The notes below the pieces were generated by a model, which saw nothing but the letters and a program-made list of their open reading frames with translations, searched no databases and was not told the origin of the DNA. This document shows positions 1 through 12,417 of a DNA stretch of 64,000 nucleotides, piece by piece. Source of the DNA: Sipunculus nudus (Eukaryota > Annelida > Sipuncula > Golfingiida > Sipunculidae); NCBI GenBank assembly GCA_026874595.1, contig CM049317.1:12408382-12472381 (forward strand). The letters are read 5' to 3'. Numbering within the stretch: the first letter of the stretch is position 1; each line of letters starts with the position of its first letter. A program made the translations under genes and the position numbers.

Positions 1-960
1 GCATATTATGTGTCATTAATTAGAACTCGCAAAAAGCTCCTGTAACGCCCCCTAATGGTTATTTTGTGGAACTTGAATATCATCTTGTAACACTAACTGA
101 ACTACACGTGATACGAAAAACTTCACCCCTCTAGATTTGAAATGACTAAGTTACGAACGATAATGGGAAATTACCAATAGATATACCTAAAGTAGGTCAC
201 AATGGAAACCGCAGAATTAGGTCATATGTAACCGGGAATAAGCGAATTCATTACAGTTTCCGGTTCTGTAATATAAATTGTGACATCTTTTATAGGTTTG
301 AAACTTTTGGACAAATATCATTTTGAACTGTTTTAGCTGCAGCGCCCTGTGTTAAGTATATTGGAAAGGTAAAAAAAGGTTTTGAAATCTTTCTATTTAA
401 CATAATCTGAATGAAAATAAAAATTAAAATAGGGGCTTCTAGGGCGACTTTAATGCAATATAGGAATTATCTTGTGCAGCGCCCCTGGTTGGCCATTTTT
501 GGAAACTTGAAAAAAACCGTGTACTATTAATTACAGTCTACATCATCCAAAAAACTAGACCTCTCAATTAATTTTGTCTTCAGGTGAAAGATCTTTTTAT
601 AACGAATAAAATGGGGTACAAATTTAGTAACAAAGTTAGTGAAAAAAAAATTCATAATGAGGGTAGTCAATGACCTTGACCTTGGCCTTTGACCAATTAT
701 GACAAAAACAATAGACTTCGTTTCAGGATGGTTATATAATATCTACATACGTTTTAAAGCTATTACTGGAAAATTGTGGCCTGTAGAGTGCATAAAAGCA
801 GACAGACAGACAGACAAACAGAAATACGGAACCGACTTTTTAAGTTATTGTTAAGACATTTAGAGATATGACATAACAGTGATATTTGAACTTGTTTGAC
901 ATGTAGCGCCCCCTGTTGCCTAATTTTGAAAATGGACAATTCATGTCGAGAAACTAGGGC
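1..960. repeat. Dispersed repeat, several diverged monomers
   Basis: No gene is visible here. The stretch repeats a set of motifs: a GCGCCCCCT-type box near 43, 473 and 905, a run of TGACCTTGACC near 670-695, and a GACA microsatellite at 799-820 followed by a CGGAACCGAC-like end. The same ordered motifs recur at about 4660-5165 and 61910-62785, so this is a dispersed, partly tandem repeat family. Its class is not known to me. Confidence 0.6.
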
Positions 961-1360
961 AGTAGACGAAATATATGAGTTTCAAAACGACTGCTTTAAA
1001 TTTTCCAGCAGATCATAGCACTTTTCTCAGTATGATGACAAAATTATATAAAACCTTAAAGAACGTGAGATTTCCCGTGTTTTTCCCAATTTTACCACAT
1101 GGGCATACCTCCAAGCACAGTCAACATTTGATCGAAGCATATGGCCAGATGCATACACTGAATTGAGAGTTAATTTTGTTCACGACCGGGACCATTCGCT
1201 ATTTTCCTTCGCGCGACATACATCTGTTGAAAATTCGGGGGTTCTGAGCGACCCTTGAGCGAGCTAGCTGTGTGCGTGTTCAGGTAAGAGTCGGTGTTGT
1301 TATTGCCCATGTGCTGTAGCTTTTTTCTCCCTTCTTTGTCTATACATAAATATACACACA

Positions 1361-1441
1361 TGCTAATATTAACTCTTGATTGTACCAATACTTTGTACCA
1401 ATACGAAAATAGATCGAAACCTTTAGATAATACCAAAATAT

Positions 1442-1485
<44 letters not shown>

Positions 1486-1562
1486 TTTAATTTACAATTT
1501 TTTTTTGTTTTCATTATCGGCGATAATTGTTGTAGATTGACATGTACAAATATATCCATATA

Positions 1563-1614
<52 letters not shown>

Positions 1615-1795
1615 TATACATATGTATACATATATACACACATACACATGCATATACTAATACACATATACATAATTATGCACATGTGCTAATATTAACT
1701 CTTGATTTTACCCATTTTATGTACGAAAATGGATAGAAACCTTTAAATACTACCAAAATACAGATATATATATATACACATATATATACACATAC
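1361..1795. repeat. 326-bp tandem duplication containing AT microsatellites
   Basis: A segment beginning TGCTAATATTAACTCTTGAT at 1361 recurs at 1687 with moderate divergence, and in both copies it runs into TACCAAAATA and an alternating AT tract. The largest AT runs are at about 1446-1481 and 1566-1611. Apparent open frames across the tract, rich in Tyr-Ile repeats, are products of the AT repeat and not genes. Confidence 0.75.
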
Positions 1796-2055
1796 ATACT
1801 CATAATCCACTTATTAACTTATACAAATATAAACATGCATATTCAGAAACATACACATATATGTACGCAAATATGTATGCATCTCACTAAATTCACATTA
1901 GTATTTCTGGTTACCAGGATATGTTACATAACGATTACCTACAATAGGTATTAATCCGTGTCAAGAAGACTGTAATTATATCAATCAAAATACTTTTATC
2001 AATGTATTCTATTAATAGATTTATAGATGGGGGAGGGGGCTTACAGGGCCCTACA

Positions 2056-4540
2056 TTAAAATATTTTATATTTCTCATGAATTTTTACCCAATTTATATC
2101 GTAAACCCTTCCTTTCCCTTGTTTTCTCAGGAGCATGTTTTCCATATCCAATTCATTTGTCACCAACTGCAAAAATAATTTAAACACAGATTCCTCATTT
2201 TTACATTTTTGTAAGTTAATATGATATTTTGCGTACATGACAATGTAAGTAACGACATCATGTGATAAGGTTTCCGTGTCTATACCCAATAACATAACTC
2301 TTTTTGTTAATGTAAACGTTGCTTCTGACAGATTTTGTTTCAGAAATGTTATTATTTGGTCCCAGCATAGTTATATTCGGATGCAATTTATAAATTTATG
2401 TTTCAAAGTTCCATCTTGTAAGCCACAAAATTCACATATATTATCAATAACAATCTTCATCTTAAATAATCTGGATCTACATGGGGAAAATCCTGTGTAT
2501 AAATCTAAATTGAAAGTCTTTCAATCTTATAGAATTACATATTTCAACAGACTTATATATGTTGTCATAAAACTCTGTTATTGAAAGTTTATATTCATGG
2601 TTCCATTGAAAGAAAGGATGTTGGTTTTTCTATTTTCTTTTGTATTAACTTGTCATAGTAGTCTCTACATCTGTATTTTGTCATGCTTACATTGTTCGTA
2701 TTTTCCTCGAAAGGTTTCATGATCAGTATTTTTGTTATATTTGTAATTTTTAAGTTTAGCTTTCCATTCATTTGGGATGCTGTTGATCAGACCATAGTAT
2801 TCCATATTTTAGTTCTTGTATTAAATTTTTCAACAAATTCTCTCACAGAGAGAAATTCGCCAGAATCATTAATTATATCTCTAATTTTTCTTATTCCCTT
2901 TTTGTACCATGTTTTGTAATAGAGTGTTTGTTTTCGATATTTGTAAGATTATTACACCCTATAAACTCGGAAGCAATTTCCTCATCGTCATTTGGTACAA
3001 GTGTTAGTTTAATTTCTTGCAGATAATTAATAATATCTTTGCAGAAATCAGGAAGTTGAGCAGGCAAATCTATAAAGCAGCGACTTCTTTAGAATGTCTA
3101 GCATGGTTAAGCTATTTTCACAAAAGTATGACTCGATTAATTCATTAAGTTTCGATGTGTAAGATAGTATTTTGTTTAGTTTCATTGCTTTATCTTATGT
3201 CTCTTTGTCAGGCATTCGTAATCCTCCTTTCTGTGTGTCGTTTATCATGACCGAATGTTTAATTTTAGATGGTTTTCCTTTCCATAGAAAATCATTTGTG
3301 AATGTGGAATGTGAAAATTAGACATACAGTAAACTAATTTTAACAGTCCTAAGCTTTTAATTTTTACAACACGTCCTGTTAATGCAAGCTTACGTTTAGC
3401 CCATGAATCAAGCGACGTTTTCATGTTGCCCATTTTCTTTTTGAAATTAAAAATTGCCGTTTGTGTCTCATTTTCGTAGAAGGTTATACCTAGGTTTCGA
3501 AAGGTCCCGTAGTCCATCTTACTGGCAAGTCTCCGTCTTCCTTACCAGCTCTACATCCTACCCACCGAGCCTCTGTTTGGTTTAGATTGATTTTTAAACC
3601 AGAATGAAATTGGAATGTTTTCAGTAAGTCTAACAGATTTTTTGCAGATGTTTCATCTGCCACGAAACATGTTGTGTCGTCAGCCAGCTGAGCTATTTTG
3701 ATTTCTGTATTTTTTAATCGTTATCCCTTTTATCTGTTTGTTCTCCTGAATTTTTATCGCCATCATTTCTGCACACAATACGAAAAGAAATATGGAGGGT
3801 GGTAAACCTTGACGAACCCCGCGTTCGATTGTAAACCCGGGCGACAAGTATCCATAGTGCTGTACACAGCTGCTTATATCACTGTATAATATTTTAATCC
3901 ATTTTATGAGATTTGTTGGAAGGTCAAAGGTTTCTAGTGTTTTGAAAATAAAGGACCAATTTAATGTGTCGAATACGGTTTCAAAATCTATAAGAAGCAA
4001 AATATTGGATAATTTATTCAATTTTGTTAGACTAAGGAAATCCTGGATTTTCCGTAGATTTTCACCGATTAATCTTCCTGGGACAAAACCAGATTAATCA
4101 GTATGTATCACGCCTTTTAAAAGAGGTTTAATACGATTAGAAATAGCTTTTGAAATAAATTTATAGTCCACAGGCAATAATGATATGGGTCGCCAGTTCT
4201 TTAGTCCTGTCTTTATATTTTTTTTTGGCAGAGTAATTAAACCTCGTCTTTGTTCAATCGAAAGTAGTTCTTCTTATTTAATAAATCTCCCAAATCCGTC
4301 CAGAAATATTTATGAAACTCTGACGTGTATCCATCATGCAGTAAGGTCACTTATCTGTGTATTCAATTCCAGTTCTAGCGCTTTTTTTTTTGTTTCGCTT
4401 TTTCGTTTTGAGTATATTATTGTATGACCCCGTATTTAACATTTGACCGTGTCCTCAATTATATTCATATTTTCGTATTCTTTGTAATTTTCTTTCAGTT
4501 CCTTTATAAATTCTTTAGTCAAATTTACATATTCATCATT
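2056..4540 (-). mobile_element. Decayed L1/Tx1-like LINE, reverse transcriptase region
   Basis: Read on the minus strand in several broken frames, this is the polymerase of a non-LTR retrotransposon. In order: a linker block DGYTSEFHKYFWTDLGDLL (about 4260-4320); LKNWRPISLLPVDYK (about 4160-4205); the block SGFVPGRLIGENL preceded by an in-frame TAA at about 4096; LLIDFETVFDTLNW; the GVRQGLPPS block (about 3810); a LADD box in place of the usual FADD/YADD (about 3685); and a thumb region KTSLDSWAKRKLALTGRVV (about 3370-3420). The WYKKGIRKIRDI-type C-terminal block (about 2890) and a terminal conserved block (2056-2295) follow. Frameshifts and stops show it is dead. The wording of the blocks fits L1/Tx1-like LINEs of aquatic animals. 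The 5' half is missing. Confidence 0.88.
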
Positions 4541-4659
4541 CACCATGTGCTGTAGCTTTATTCACCATTATAATTTGTATGAATTTTGATTGATTGAATT
4601 TAGAATTTAAGGTTTTTCTTAATTCAATCAGTCATAATTCATGATATGTTGTAGTGGTT

Positions 4660-5165
4660 TGATTGCAGCGCTCCCTAGCGGCCATATTCCGAAAATGAAA
4701 AATCACCTTCGAGATATGAGTATAACATAAGATACACCAGTCTCAAATGGATTCCTGCAAACCTTGGGCTTGTAGAATGCTATTCATAAGCCACAATAAA
4801 CAGCAAGAATGCGAAATTGAGCACAACTGACAGACAGACAGACACACTGACAAAGCAACAGAACGTTGAGACAAGATGACTAAATTATATTATGAAGAAG
4901 ACGCAGAGGAAGAAAATGAGTCTTATTAAGTTTGTGAAGATAAGACCAATATTAGCAAAGTTATGATGCAAATATATTTCGACGTTTTTTGATGACCTTG
5001 ACCTTTGTTTGACCAAAAACAATAGGCTTCCAGGACTTTTGACTTTCATTCAACTCTGCTTCAAAATAGTGGCCAGGAGAGTACTGAAAAACAATCAAAC
5101 ATCGTGACAAACGCACCCACAAAGACACATACGCAACTGACCAAAATGATTGCAGAAATCTTCGA
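4660..5165. repeat. Dispersed repeat, same family as at 1-960
   Basis: It begins with AGCGCTCCCTAGCGGCC at 4667, then GAAAATGAAAAATCACCTTCGAGATATG, a GACAGACAGA run near 4830, GAAGAAGACGCAGAGGAAG, and TGATGACCTTGACCTTTG near 4993. The order matches 61910-62785 closely and 1-960 more loosely. No coding sequence is supported. Confidence 0.65.
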
Positions 5166-5399
5166 TTTACGGCAAGCAACCATTCTTATACATACGCACG
5201 TAAAAAAAAACAGGTGTCACTGTCAATACAACAAGGTTATTTTGCATGGAATGCTTTACGCAACCGCCCGACAGGGCCTGTGAACCTGTAAAACTAGCTA
5301 GATAAAAACGTGTTTGCGTGCGTGTGTGAGTATATGTGCGAGAGAGCGATAGAAAGCGTGACAGAGATAAATACAATGAGATATACAAGTTTTCGCCAG

Positions 5400-6230
5400 T
5401 GAGAAAACTTATGCGTCAATGGAAATATAAATTTACCTTTTGAGGGTTGAATACTATGGAGGTTAATTCAGTCAGTAACAAATGAAAGTACCATTGTGTG
5501 TTATGCTGCTCATTTATAAACTAAACTTAAACTAGACACCATTCCCAAAGTGATTAAATGTGTACCAAAATAATTATACAATCATGAAGTAAACACGATT
5601 CACGCTACTTTAACAACAAATTTTGAGAAGCAAAATGTCTTTACACAATTCTGTAAATATTTTTCTTTATATTTCAGATACATTTTCTTTTTCATGCTTG
5701 TGTGCTCCACTCCATGTTGACTGATTTTTAACAGAGTTATTTTTATGTGATCCTGCTTTAACTTTTATAAACTAATCTATAACCATACAACACTTACTAT
5801 CAGGGAGATTACAAGCTAGTTTTTTCTCTGAAGCTCGGATGTAATAAGTAACTCTGACCTAAATGAGTTAACAGGACGAATTTCACCAGGGTCTGTCTTG
5901 GTCATTTACAAGGGCTTTAATTTCTAATGGTAACGCTTTTTTCAACGAACGACGGGAAGACGGTCATCACTATAGCTTAGCATGACTGAAAGTCAACTGA
6001 GCCAAACATTGTAGAAAATTAGTATCAGAAGAGACAGTGTATAGCTGCATTAAAATGACTTTTGTATTGTATGACGGGGGGATGCCGGCCGGCCACTGGG
6101 GAAATTTATTTACTCGGGTTAGCGAGTATTCAGTTGACAATGTTTAGCATTCACTGTCGACACACAGGTTTTTTTTACTACAGTTACGTAGTGACATATT
6201 GCTTGCGGTGAGGCAAAGTAAAGAGAGCGA
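5400..6230. other. No recognisable feature
   Basis: The stretch is AT-rich unique-looking sequence with scattered stops in all frames. I see no exon, repeat family or RNA gene in it. Confidence 0.5.
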
Positions 6231-6231
6231 A

Positions 6232-6660
6232 ACCTATTTGTTTCAAATGGATGCCAAACGTACAATCCATCCTAAATGGATGCCGAATGAAAAACTTCGT
6301 GGGTGTTCAACCACGTTCAGGGAGTGCCAATCCGTCGGGTGACGGAGGGCTCGCCCCAACGACCCTCCACAACGCAAGAAAGGGGTCTCCATCCAAAGTG
6401 GAACAAATCCACCTTTAACTGGATGGGGACACCAATCTACTGCATTGCAGACACCCAAACAGGACGCCCCATGTTAACCTTCTGAGATTACGAAGTACTC
6501 TGACAAGGGAACCCCGTGACCTCGAAGGCGCGGCCTGGCGCGAATCCTCCCGCTGTGGTATGTGTGTTAACATACATTTAAAATACATTTCCATAAAGCT
6601 TTTCGCTGGTGTCTCTTCTGGCCGTCTTGACATGTAAGTAAGATCATTTAGTATTGTGGG
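6232..6660. other. GC-rich segment of unknown origin
   Basis: This block is clearly richer in G and C than its neighbours, with short open frames of 60-72 codons on both strands that overlap each other. It contains an imperfect inversion of AAATGGATGCC. No conserved motif is recognisable, so a decayed mobile element or an isolated exon are both possible. Confidence 0.3.
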
Positions 6661-6869
6661 GGTCTAGTTAAGTTAATCCCTTGGTGAGCACATGAAATAT
6701 GGCCCTGTAGTTTTTATGATTTGATAAGTTCATAAATATGTTAAGCCTACTGATTAAGGTTGATAAAATAAATAAAAATATATAAAGGAAATTATACTGA
6801 ATACTTCCCTCTACTTCACAAACAAAGTGGCCATAGTGTAAACGTTGTTTGCACTCAAGTTCCAAAGTG

Positions 6870-7190
6870 CGCCAGTACCCGTCAACATGGTGGTGGTGTG
6901 TGTCGTGATCACTCGCCTTGTTTTTAACACCACATAAACGTCACGGGTCAAGAGAGCACAGGTCTCTTAGGTCTTAGGTGAGGGTTATTTCGCTCCCTGT
7001 CACGCTAATTCCTTCGTTTACCAATAGATGGCGGTAATAAAGCAAAGCAATTGTATATTTTTAACCATCGGAGAATCCCTGTGCACTAGTGTGACCTCCA
7101 GTTCCGGCAAGACCCGCGATGCCTCTCTGTGTGTATACACATTCACCATTGATCAGCAAAACTAGGGAATTCAGCGCTTGAGACATGGAT
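6870..7190. other. No recognisable feature
   Basis: The sequence is non-repetitive with no splice-flanked open frame that I can support. Confidence 0.4.
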
Positions 7191-7205
7191 CTATGTGTGT
7201 GTGTA

Positions 7206-7219
7206 TATAAATATATATA

Positions 7220-7290
<71 letters not shown>
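7206..7290. repeat. AT dinucleotide microsatellite
   Basis: Alternating AT is interrupted twice by a TTT slip. It is bounded on the left by a short GT run. Confidence 0.9.
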
Positions 7291-7294
<4 letters not shown>

Positions 7295-7518
7295 AAAAAA
7301 TATTTTAGATTAACACATGCACACACAAGTATGGCCAAAAAATAGTAACAGTGTATTATCACAGATATGGATAGAAGAAGTATTTTGATTCATAAAAAAT
7401 GTTTATCAAGGTAATAATTTATACATATCAAATATAAATTTCACCCTTTATAATTATGAATGAATGAATTTCATTATTCTGGGAATGAAGGCCATAGGCC
7501 AATAGATCCAATATATCA

Positions 7519-7624
<106 letters not shown>

Positions 7625-7734
7625 TGATACATGGTCACGTTAAAAACAATAATATATGATAAAACTAAATTATATAAATAACCAATTACATGTATAACGT
7701 TTTCAACAATACTCAGTTATTATTTACAAAATTT

Positions 7735-8195
7735 TAACAGAAATAATCTTTTTATCAACTTAATAAATATAGACTGTAACAAGGTAGCTAATGATGATAT
7801 ATAAATGCAATATACAAACAAACAAAGGTTTAATATGAGTATATAATGCAAAAATTAAATGTATTCCTTGAGATTTTTTTTAACAGAATTAATACAAAAT
7901 GTATTTGAATATGCAAAAATAAAATTGAAAAACTTATCAGAAATAATACTATTTTGCTATTAATAATTATTTCACATACCTTTGTATCAACTGAATGAAT
8001 AGACTAATATAAGGCACTAATGAGATATAAATGGAATAAACAAAATAACAAAGTTTTAATTGGAGTATATAATGCAAAAGTTAAATGTTTACCTTGAGAT
8101 CCTGTGGAATATAATTAATACAAAATGTATTTAGATATGCAAATATAAAATTGAAAAACTAATCAGAAAAAAAATACTATTTTGCCAATAATACC
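7735..8195. repeat. 226-bp tandem duplication
   Basis: The block containing AATACAAAATGTATTT at 7891 and GAGTATATAATGCAAAA at about 7838 recurs 226 bp later (8117 and about 8064). It lies just downstream of the minus-strand LINE at 8195-8990, so it may be that element's duplicated 3' end. Confidence 0.7.
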
Positions 8196-8990
8196 TTGTC
8201 CAACCTTTATAATTTTGAATAAAAACGCTTAGGGTACCTATAATCTTCAATTCTTAGTAATTTAACCCAATTAGAAATACATTTCAATATAAATCTGATT
8301 TGCAAAGAAAATCTTCCACACTCACCAAGCGCAGCAGCATTCGGTGAAGAAAAGTAAATCCCAAGTATTTATTTACAAAATTTATTTTGGACCTGTTCTA
8401 TTTTATGTTTATTTTTGTAACCCCATAATACACTGCCATATGAAGTATAGGTACAACCATCTTATCAAACAGAGAGAATGATTCTTTTACAGTAATATAT
8501 TAATTCTCAGAAATTAATATCTTATCATTAAAACAGTTTTATTTGCTTGACACACAAGATTTTTTTCCATTTCTTTCCATTTCGGACAAGAAGTAAATAC
8601 CCCTCCCAAGTTCCTAAAACTATTGACCACTTCGAGCTTTCTTCCTTCATAATATAATTTTTCATATTTCTTTAATGTCCCCCGTTTCTTAATACAACAA
8701 CTTTAGTTTTATCAACATTAACCTTCATTCCAAAACGGGGCTACAAAAATATTCAAGTTTATCAATTTGATTCTGTAATCTCCCAACTGGGTCTCTGAAA
8801 CAAACAATGTTATCAACAAACATTAATATTGTCAAACTATTTTACAACTGTGTCTCACTCAAATATTGCATGAAAAATATTCTGAAAGCCCCTAATTTTA
8901 ATAACACAAGATTGTAATTTAAAGTACAAGGACTTCAAAATATTTAACATTTTCCCTTTTATCCCACACTTATTAAGTACTCTTTATAAG
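8195..8990 (-). mobile_element. Decayed LINE, C-terminal part of reverse transcriptase
   Basis: On the minus strand, across frameshifts, the sequence reads GRKLEVVNSFRNLGGVFTS (about 8590-8645), preceded by a DKTK-like block and followed by QANKTVLM, a FDKMVVP-like block, VLWGYKNKHKIEQVQNKF (about 8380-8435), ALGECGRF-like and WVKLLRIEDYRYPKRF (about 8215-8270). This is the conserved order after the YADD box in many LINE polymerases. Several stops and shifts show it is inactive. The clade is not assigned; it is distinct in wording from the L1-like copy at 2-4.5 kb. Confidence 0.8.
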
Positions 8991-9204
8991 TTATAGGTCT
9001 AACCACCATGAGTTATAGGTCAAAGTTGAGTGGTTTTTGTTACACTCTGCTCGAATACTATTATTTCTGCTTGTGTGACTGCATGTCACCAGGACAACAC
9101 AAGCCTCAAATCATCTTAAAGGAATTTAACCACCATCTGCTCTCTCTGGCCTCATAACACGGTCACTCACTCCTACAGGGACCACCATCCACTTCAGCAG
9201 TTTA

Positions 9205-9640
9205 GCCAGTCGAAGTGAAGAGGTTACTTACCGTAACTTTGGCACGCAAACTTTGTTTTATACGCCCGCCTGTGACCAAACGTATTATGGTATACCCACT
9301 GTCCGTCGAGCCTTCCGTCAGTCGGGCCGTTCGTCCGTCTGTTAACTTTGAAGGTATCATTCCATATAAAAATAAATATAATTCAAAAGTTAAAAAATGG
9401 AGAGTGCCATTTTTCACATGCACTTTATTAAATGATGAAATAAAAAGATAAATTATAATTAACTGCAGGATTTCCTCTTTACTTTCGGGCAAATGAAAAT
9501 AGCCGTGCAATAAATACAATTCATGAGGCATTTTAAAGCAATTTCATAAGTGATCAGGGTCACCCAGTCCGAGATCAAGATAAAGTAAAAGCAACCAATC
9601 CTTTTTATTTGATTTATTATTAAAGAAATCTTGACCATAG
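9205..9640. repeat. Dispersed element with TCCGTC-rich core
   Basis: The block at 9255-9345 contains a CGTATTATGGTATACCC motif followed by CGTC and CCGTC runs, a layout typical of non-autonomous repeats in invertebrate genomes. The overlapping open frames of 78 and 109 codons cross this repeat and are not supported as genes. Confidence 0.4.
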
Positions 9641-9860
9641 AATCTATCTGGTGTCAATTATTGCACAAAACACCTAAAGAATGAAAAAAAAATTAATCAA
9701 ATACAGTAAAAATTTACCCTCAGAAATGTAAACAAGTGCCAGTAAAAACAAAGCAAATGTAAACAAATATATAAAATATAAGTATATACTGATATACATA
9801 ATATATCGTTCCAGTGCCATGAGACCATCACCCGCTCCTGAAGGACCCATCCCCCAGTCC

Positions 9861-12417
9861 CGTAGGACCATCAATTACTCCTCCTGATGTCATCAGACCA
9901 TCACCCACTCCAGTAGGACTCGTCACCCAGTTCGACAGGACCATCATCCACTCCTCCTGATGTCATGAAACCATCACCCACTCCAGTAGGACTCGTCACC
10001 CAGTACGACAGGACCATCACTCACTCCTCCTGATGTCATGAAACCCTCACCCACTCCAGTAGGACTCGTTACCCAGTTCGACAAGACCATCACTCACTCC
10101 TCCTGATGTCATGAAACCATCACCCACTCCAGTAGGACTCGTCACCCAGTTCGACAGGACCATCACTCACTCCTGATGTCATGAAACCATCACCCACTCC
10201 AGTAGGACTCGTCACAAAGTTCGAAAGGACCAACACTCACTCCTCCTGATTTCATGAAACCATCACCCACTCCAGTAGGACTCGTCACCAAGTTCGAAAG
10301 GACCAACACTCACTCCTCCTGATTTCATGAAACCATCACCCACTCCAGTAGGACTAGTCACCTAGTTCGACAGGACCATCACTCACTCCTCCTGATGTCA
10401 TGAAGCCATCACCCGCTCCCGTAGGACTCATCACCCAGTCCGACAGGACTATCACCTACTCCTTCTGATGTCATGAGACCATCATCCACTCCTGTAGGAC
10501 TCATCACACAGTCCCGAAAGACCATCATCCACTCCTCCTGATCTCATTAAACCATCATCCACTCCTGTAGACCTCATCATCCAGTCCCGCAGAACCATCA
10601 TCCACTCCTCCTTATGTCATGAGACCGTCACCCGCTCCTGTAGGACTCATCGCCCAGTCCCGAAGGACCATCACACACTTCCCCTGATGTCATGAGACCA
10701 TCACCCGCTCCTGTAGGACTCATCGCCCAGTCCCGAAGGACCATCATCCTATCCTCCTGATGTCATGAGACCATCACCCACTCCTGTAGGACTCATCACT
10801 CTGTCCCGCAGTTAATCACCCACTCTTATTGATGTCATGAGACCATCACCCGCTCCTGTAGGACTCATCACCCAGTCCCGCAGGACCATCACCCACTCCT
10901 CCTGATATCATTAGACCATCATCCATTCCTGTAGACCTCATCACCCAGTCCCACAGAACCATCACACACTCCTCTTGATGTCATGAGACCATCACCCGCT
11001 CCTGTAGGACTCATCAACCAGTCCCGCAGGACTGTCACCCACTCCTCCTGATATCATTAGACCATCATCCATTCCTGTAGACCTCATCACCCAGTCCCGC
11101 AGATCCATCACACACTCCTCCTGATGTCAAGAGACCATCACCAACTCGCGTAGGACTCATCACTCAGTCCCGCAGGACTGTCAACCACTCTTCCTGATGT
11201 CATGAGACCATCACCCGCTCCTGTAGGACTCATCGCCCAGTCCCGCAGAACCATTACACACTCTTCCTGATGTCATGAGACCATCACCCACTTCTGTGGA
11301 TTCATTACCAAGTCCCGCAGGACCATCATCCACTCCTCATCCTGATGTCATGAGACCGTCACCCACTACCGTAGGACTCATCACTCAGTCCCGCAGGACC
11401 ATCACCCACCCTTCATGATGTCATGAGACCGTCACCCACTCCCGTAGGACCCATCACTCAGCACCGCAGAACCATCACACACTCCTCTTGATGTCATGAG
11501 ACCATCACCCGCTCCTGTAAGATTCATTACCAAGTCCCGCAGGACCATCATGCAATCCTCCTGATGTCATGAGACCATCACCAACTCCTGTAAGATTCAT
11601 AACCAAGTCCCGCAGAACCATCACACACTCCTCCTTATGTCATGAGACCATCACCCACTCTCGTATGACTCATCACCCAGTCCCGCAGGACCATCACCCA
11701 CTCTTCTTGATGTCATGAGACCATCACCCGCTCCTGTAGGACTCATCACCCAGTCCCGCAGGACTATCACCCATTCCTCCGGATATCATTCGACCATCAT
11801 CTACTCCTGTAGACCTCATCTCCCAGTCCCGCAGAACCATCACACACTCCTCCTGATGTCAAGAGACCATCACCAACTCGCGTAGGATTCATCACTCAGT
11901 CCCGCAGGACCATCACCCACTCTTCTTGATGTCATTAGACCATCACCCGCTCCTGTAGGACTCATCACCCAGTCCCTCAGGACCATAACCCACTCCTCCT
12001 GATATCATTAGACCATCATCTGCCCCTGTAGACCTCATCACCCATTCCCGCAGAACCATCACACAGTCCTCTTGATGTCATGAGACCATCCCCCGCTCCT
12101 GTAAGATTCATTACCAAGTTCCGCAGGACCATCATGCAATCCTCCTGATGTCATGAGACCATCACCCACTCCTCTAGGACTCATCACTCAGTCCCGCAGG
12201 ACTATCACCCACTCTTCCTGATGTCATGAGACCATCACCAACTACTCTAGGACTCATCACCCAGTCCCGAAGGACAATCACACACTCCTCCTGATGTCAT
12301 GAGACCATCACCCACTCCTCTGGGACGGACTAATCACCCGGTCCCGCAGGATTATCACCCACCCCCTATGATGTCATGAGACCATCACCCACTCCTCTAG
12401 GACTCATCACCCAGTCC
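9861..12417. repeat. Higher-order repeat copy 1 (35 units)
   Basis: This copy runs between two CGTAGGACCATCAATTACTC markers and is 73 bp longer than copy 2. The extra unit lies near 9960-10110, where three CAGTTCGACA or CAGTACGACA variants follow each other instead of two. Confidence 0.9.

Noticed and set aside
1170-1736. Open frames of up to 171 codons over AT tracts
   Set aside because: They encode Tyr-Ile runs from the microsatellite and have no start context, splice context or motif.
9202-9531. 109-codon minus-strand frame
   Set aside because: It crosses a CCGTC-rich dispersed repeat and has no domain.
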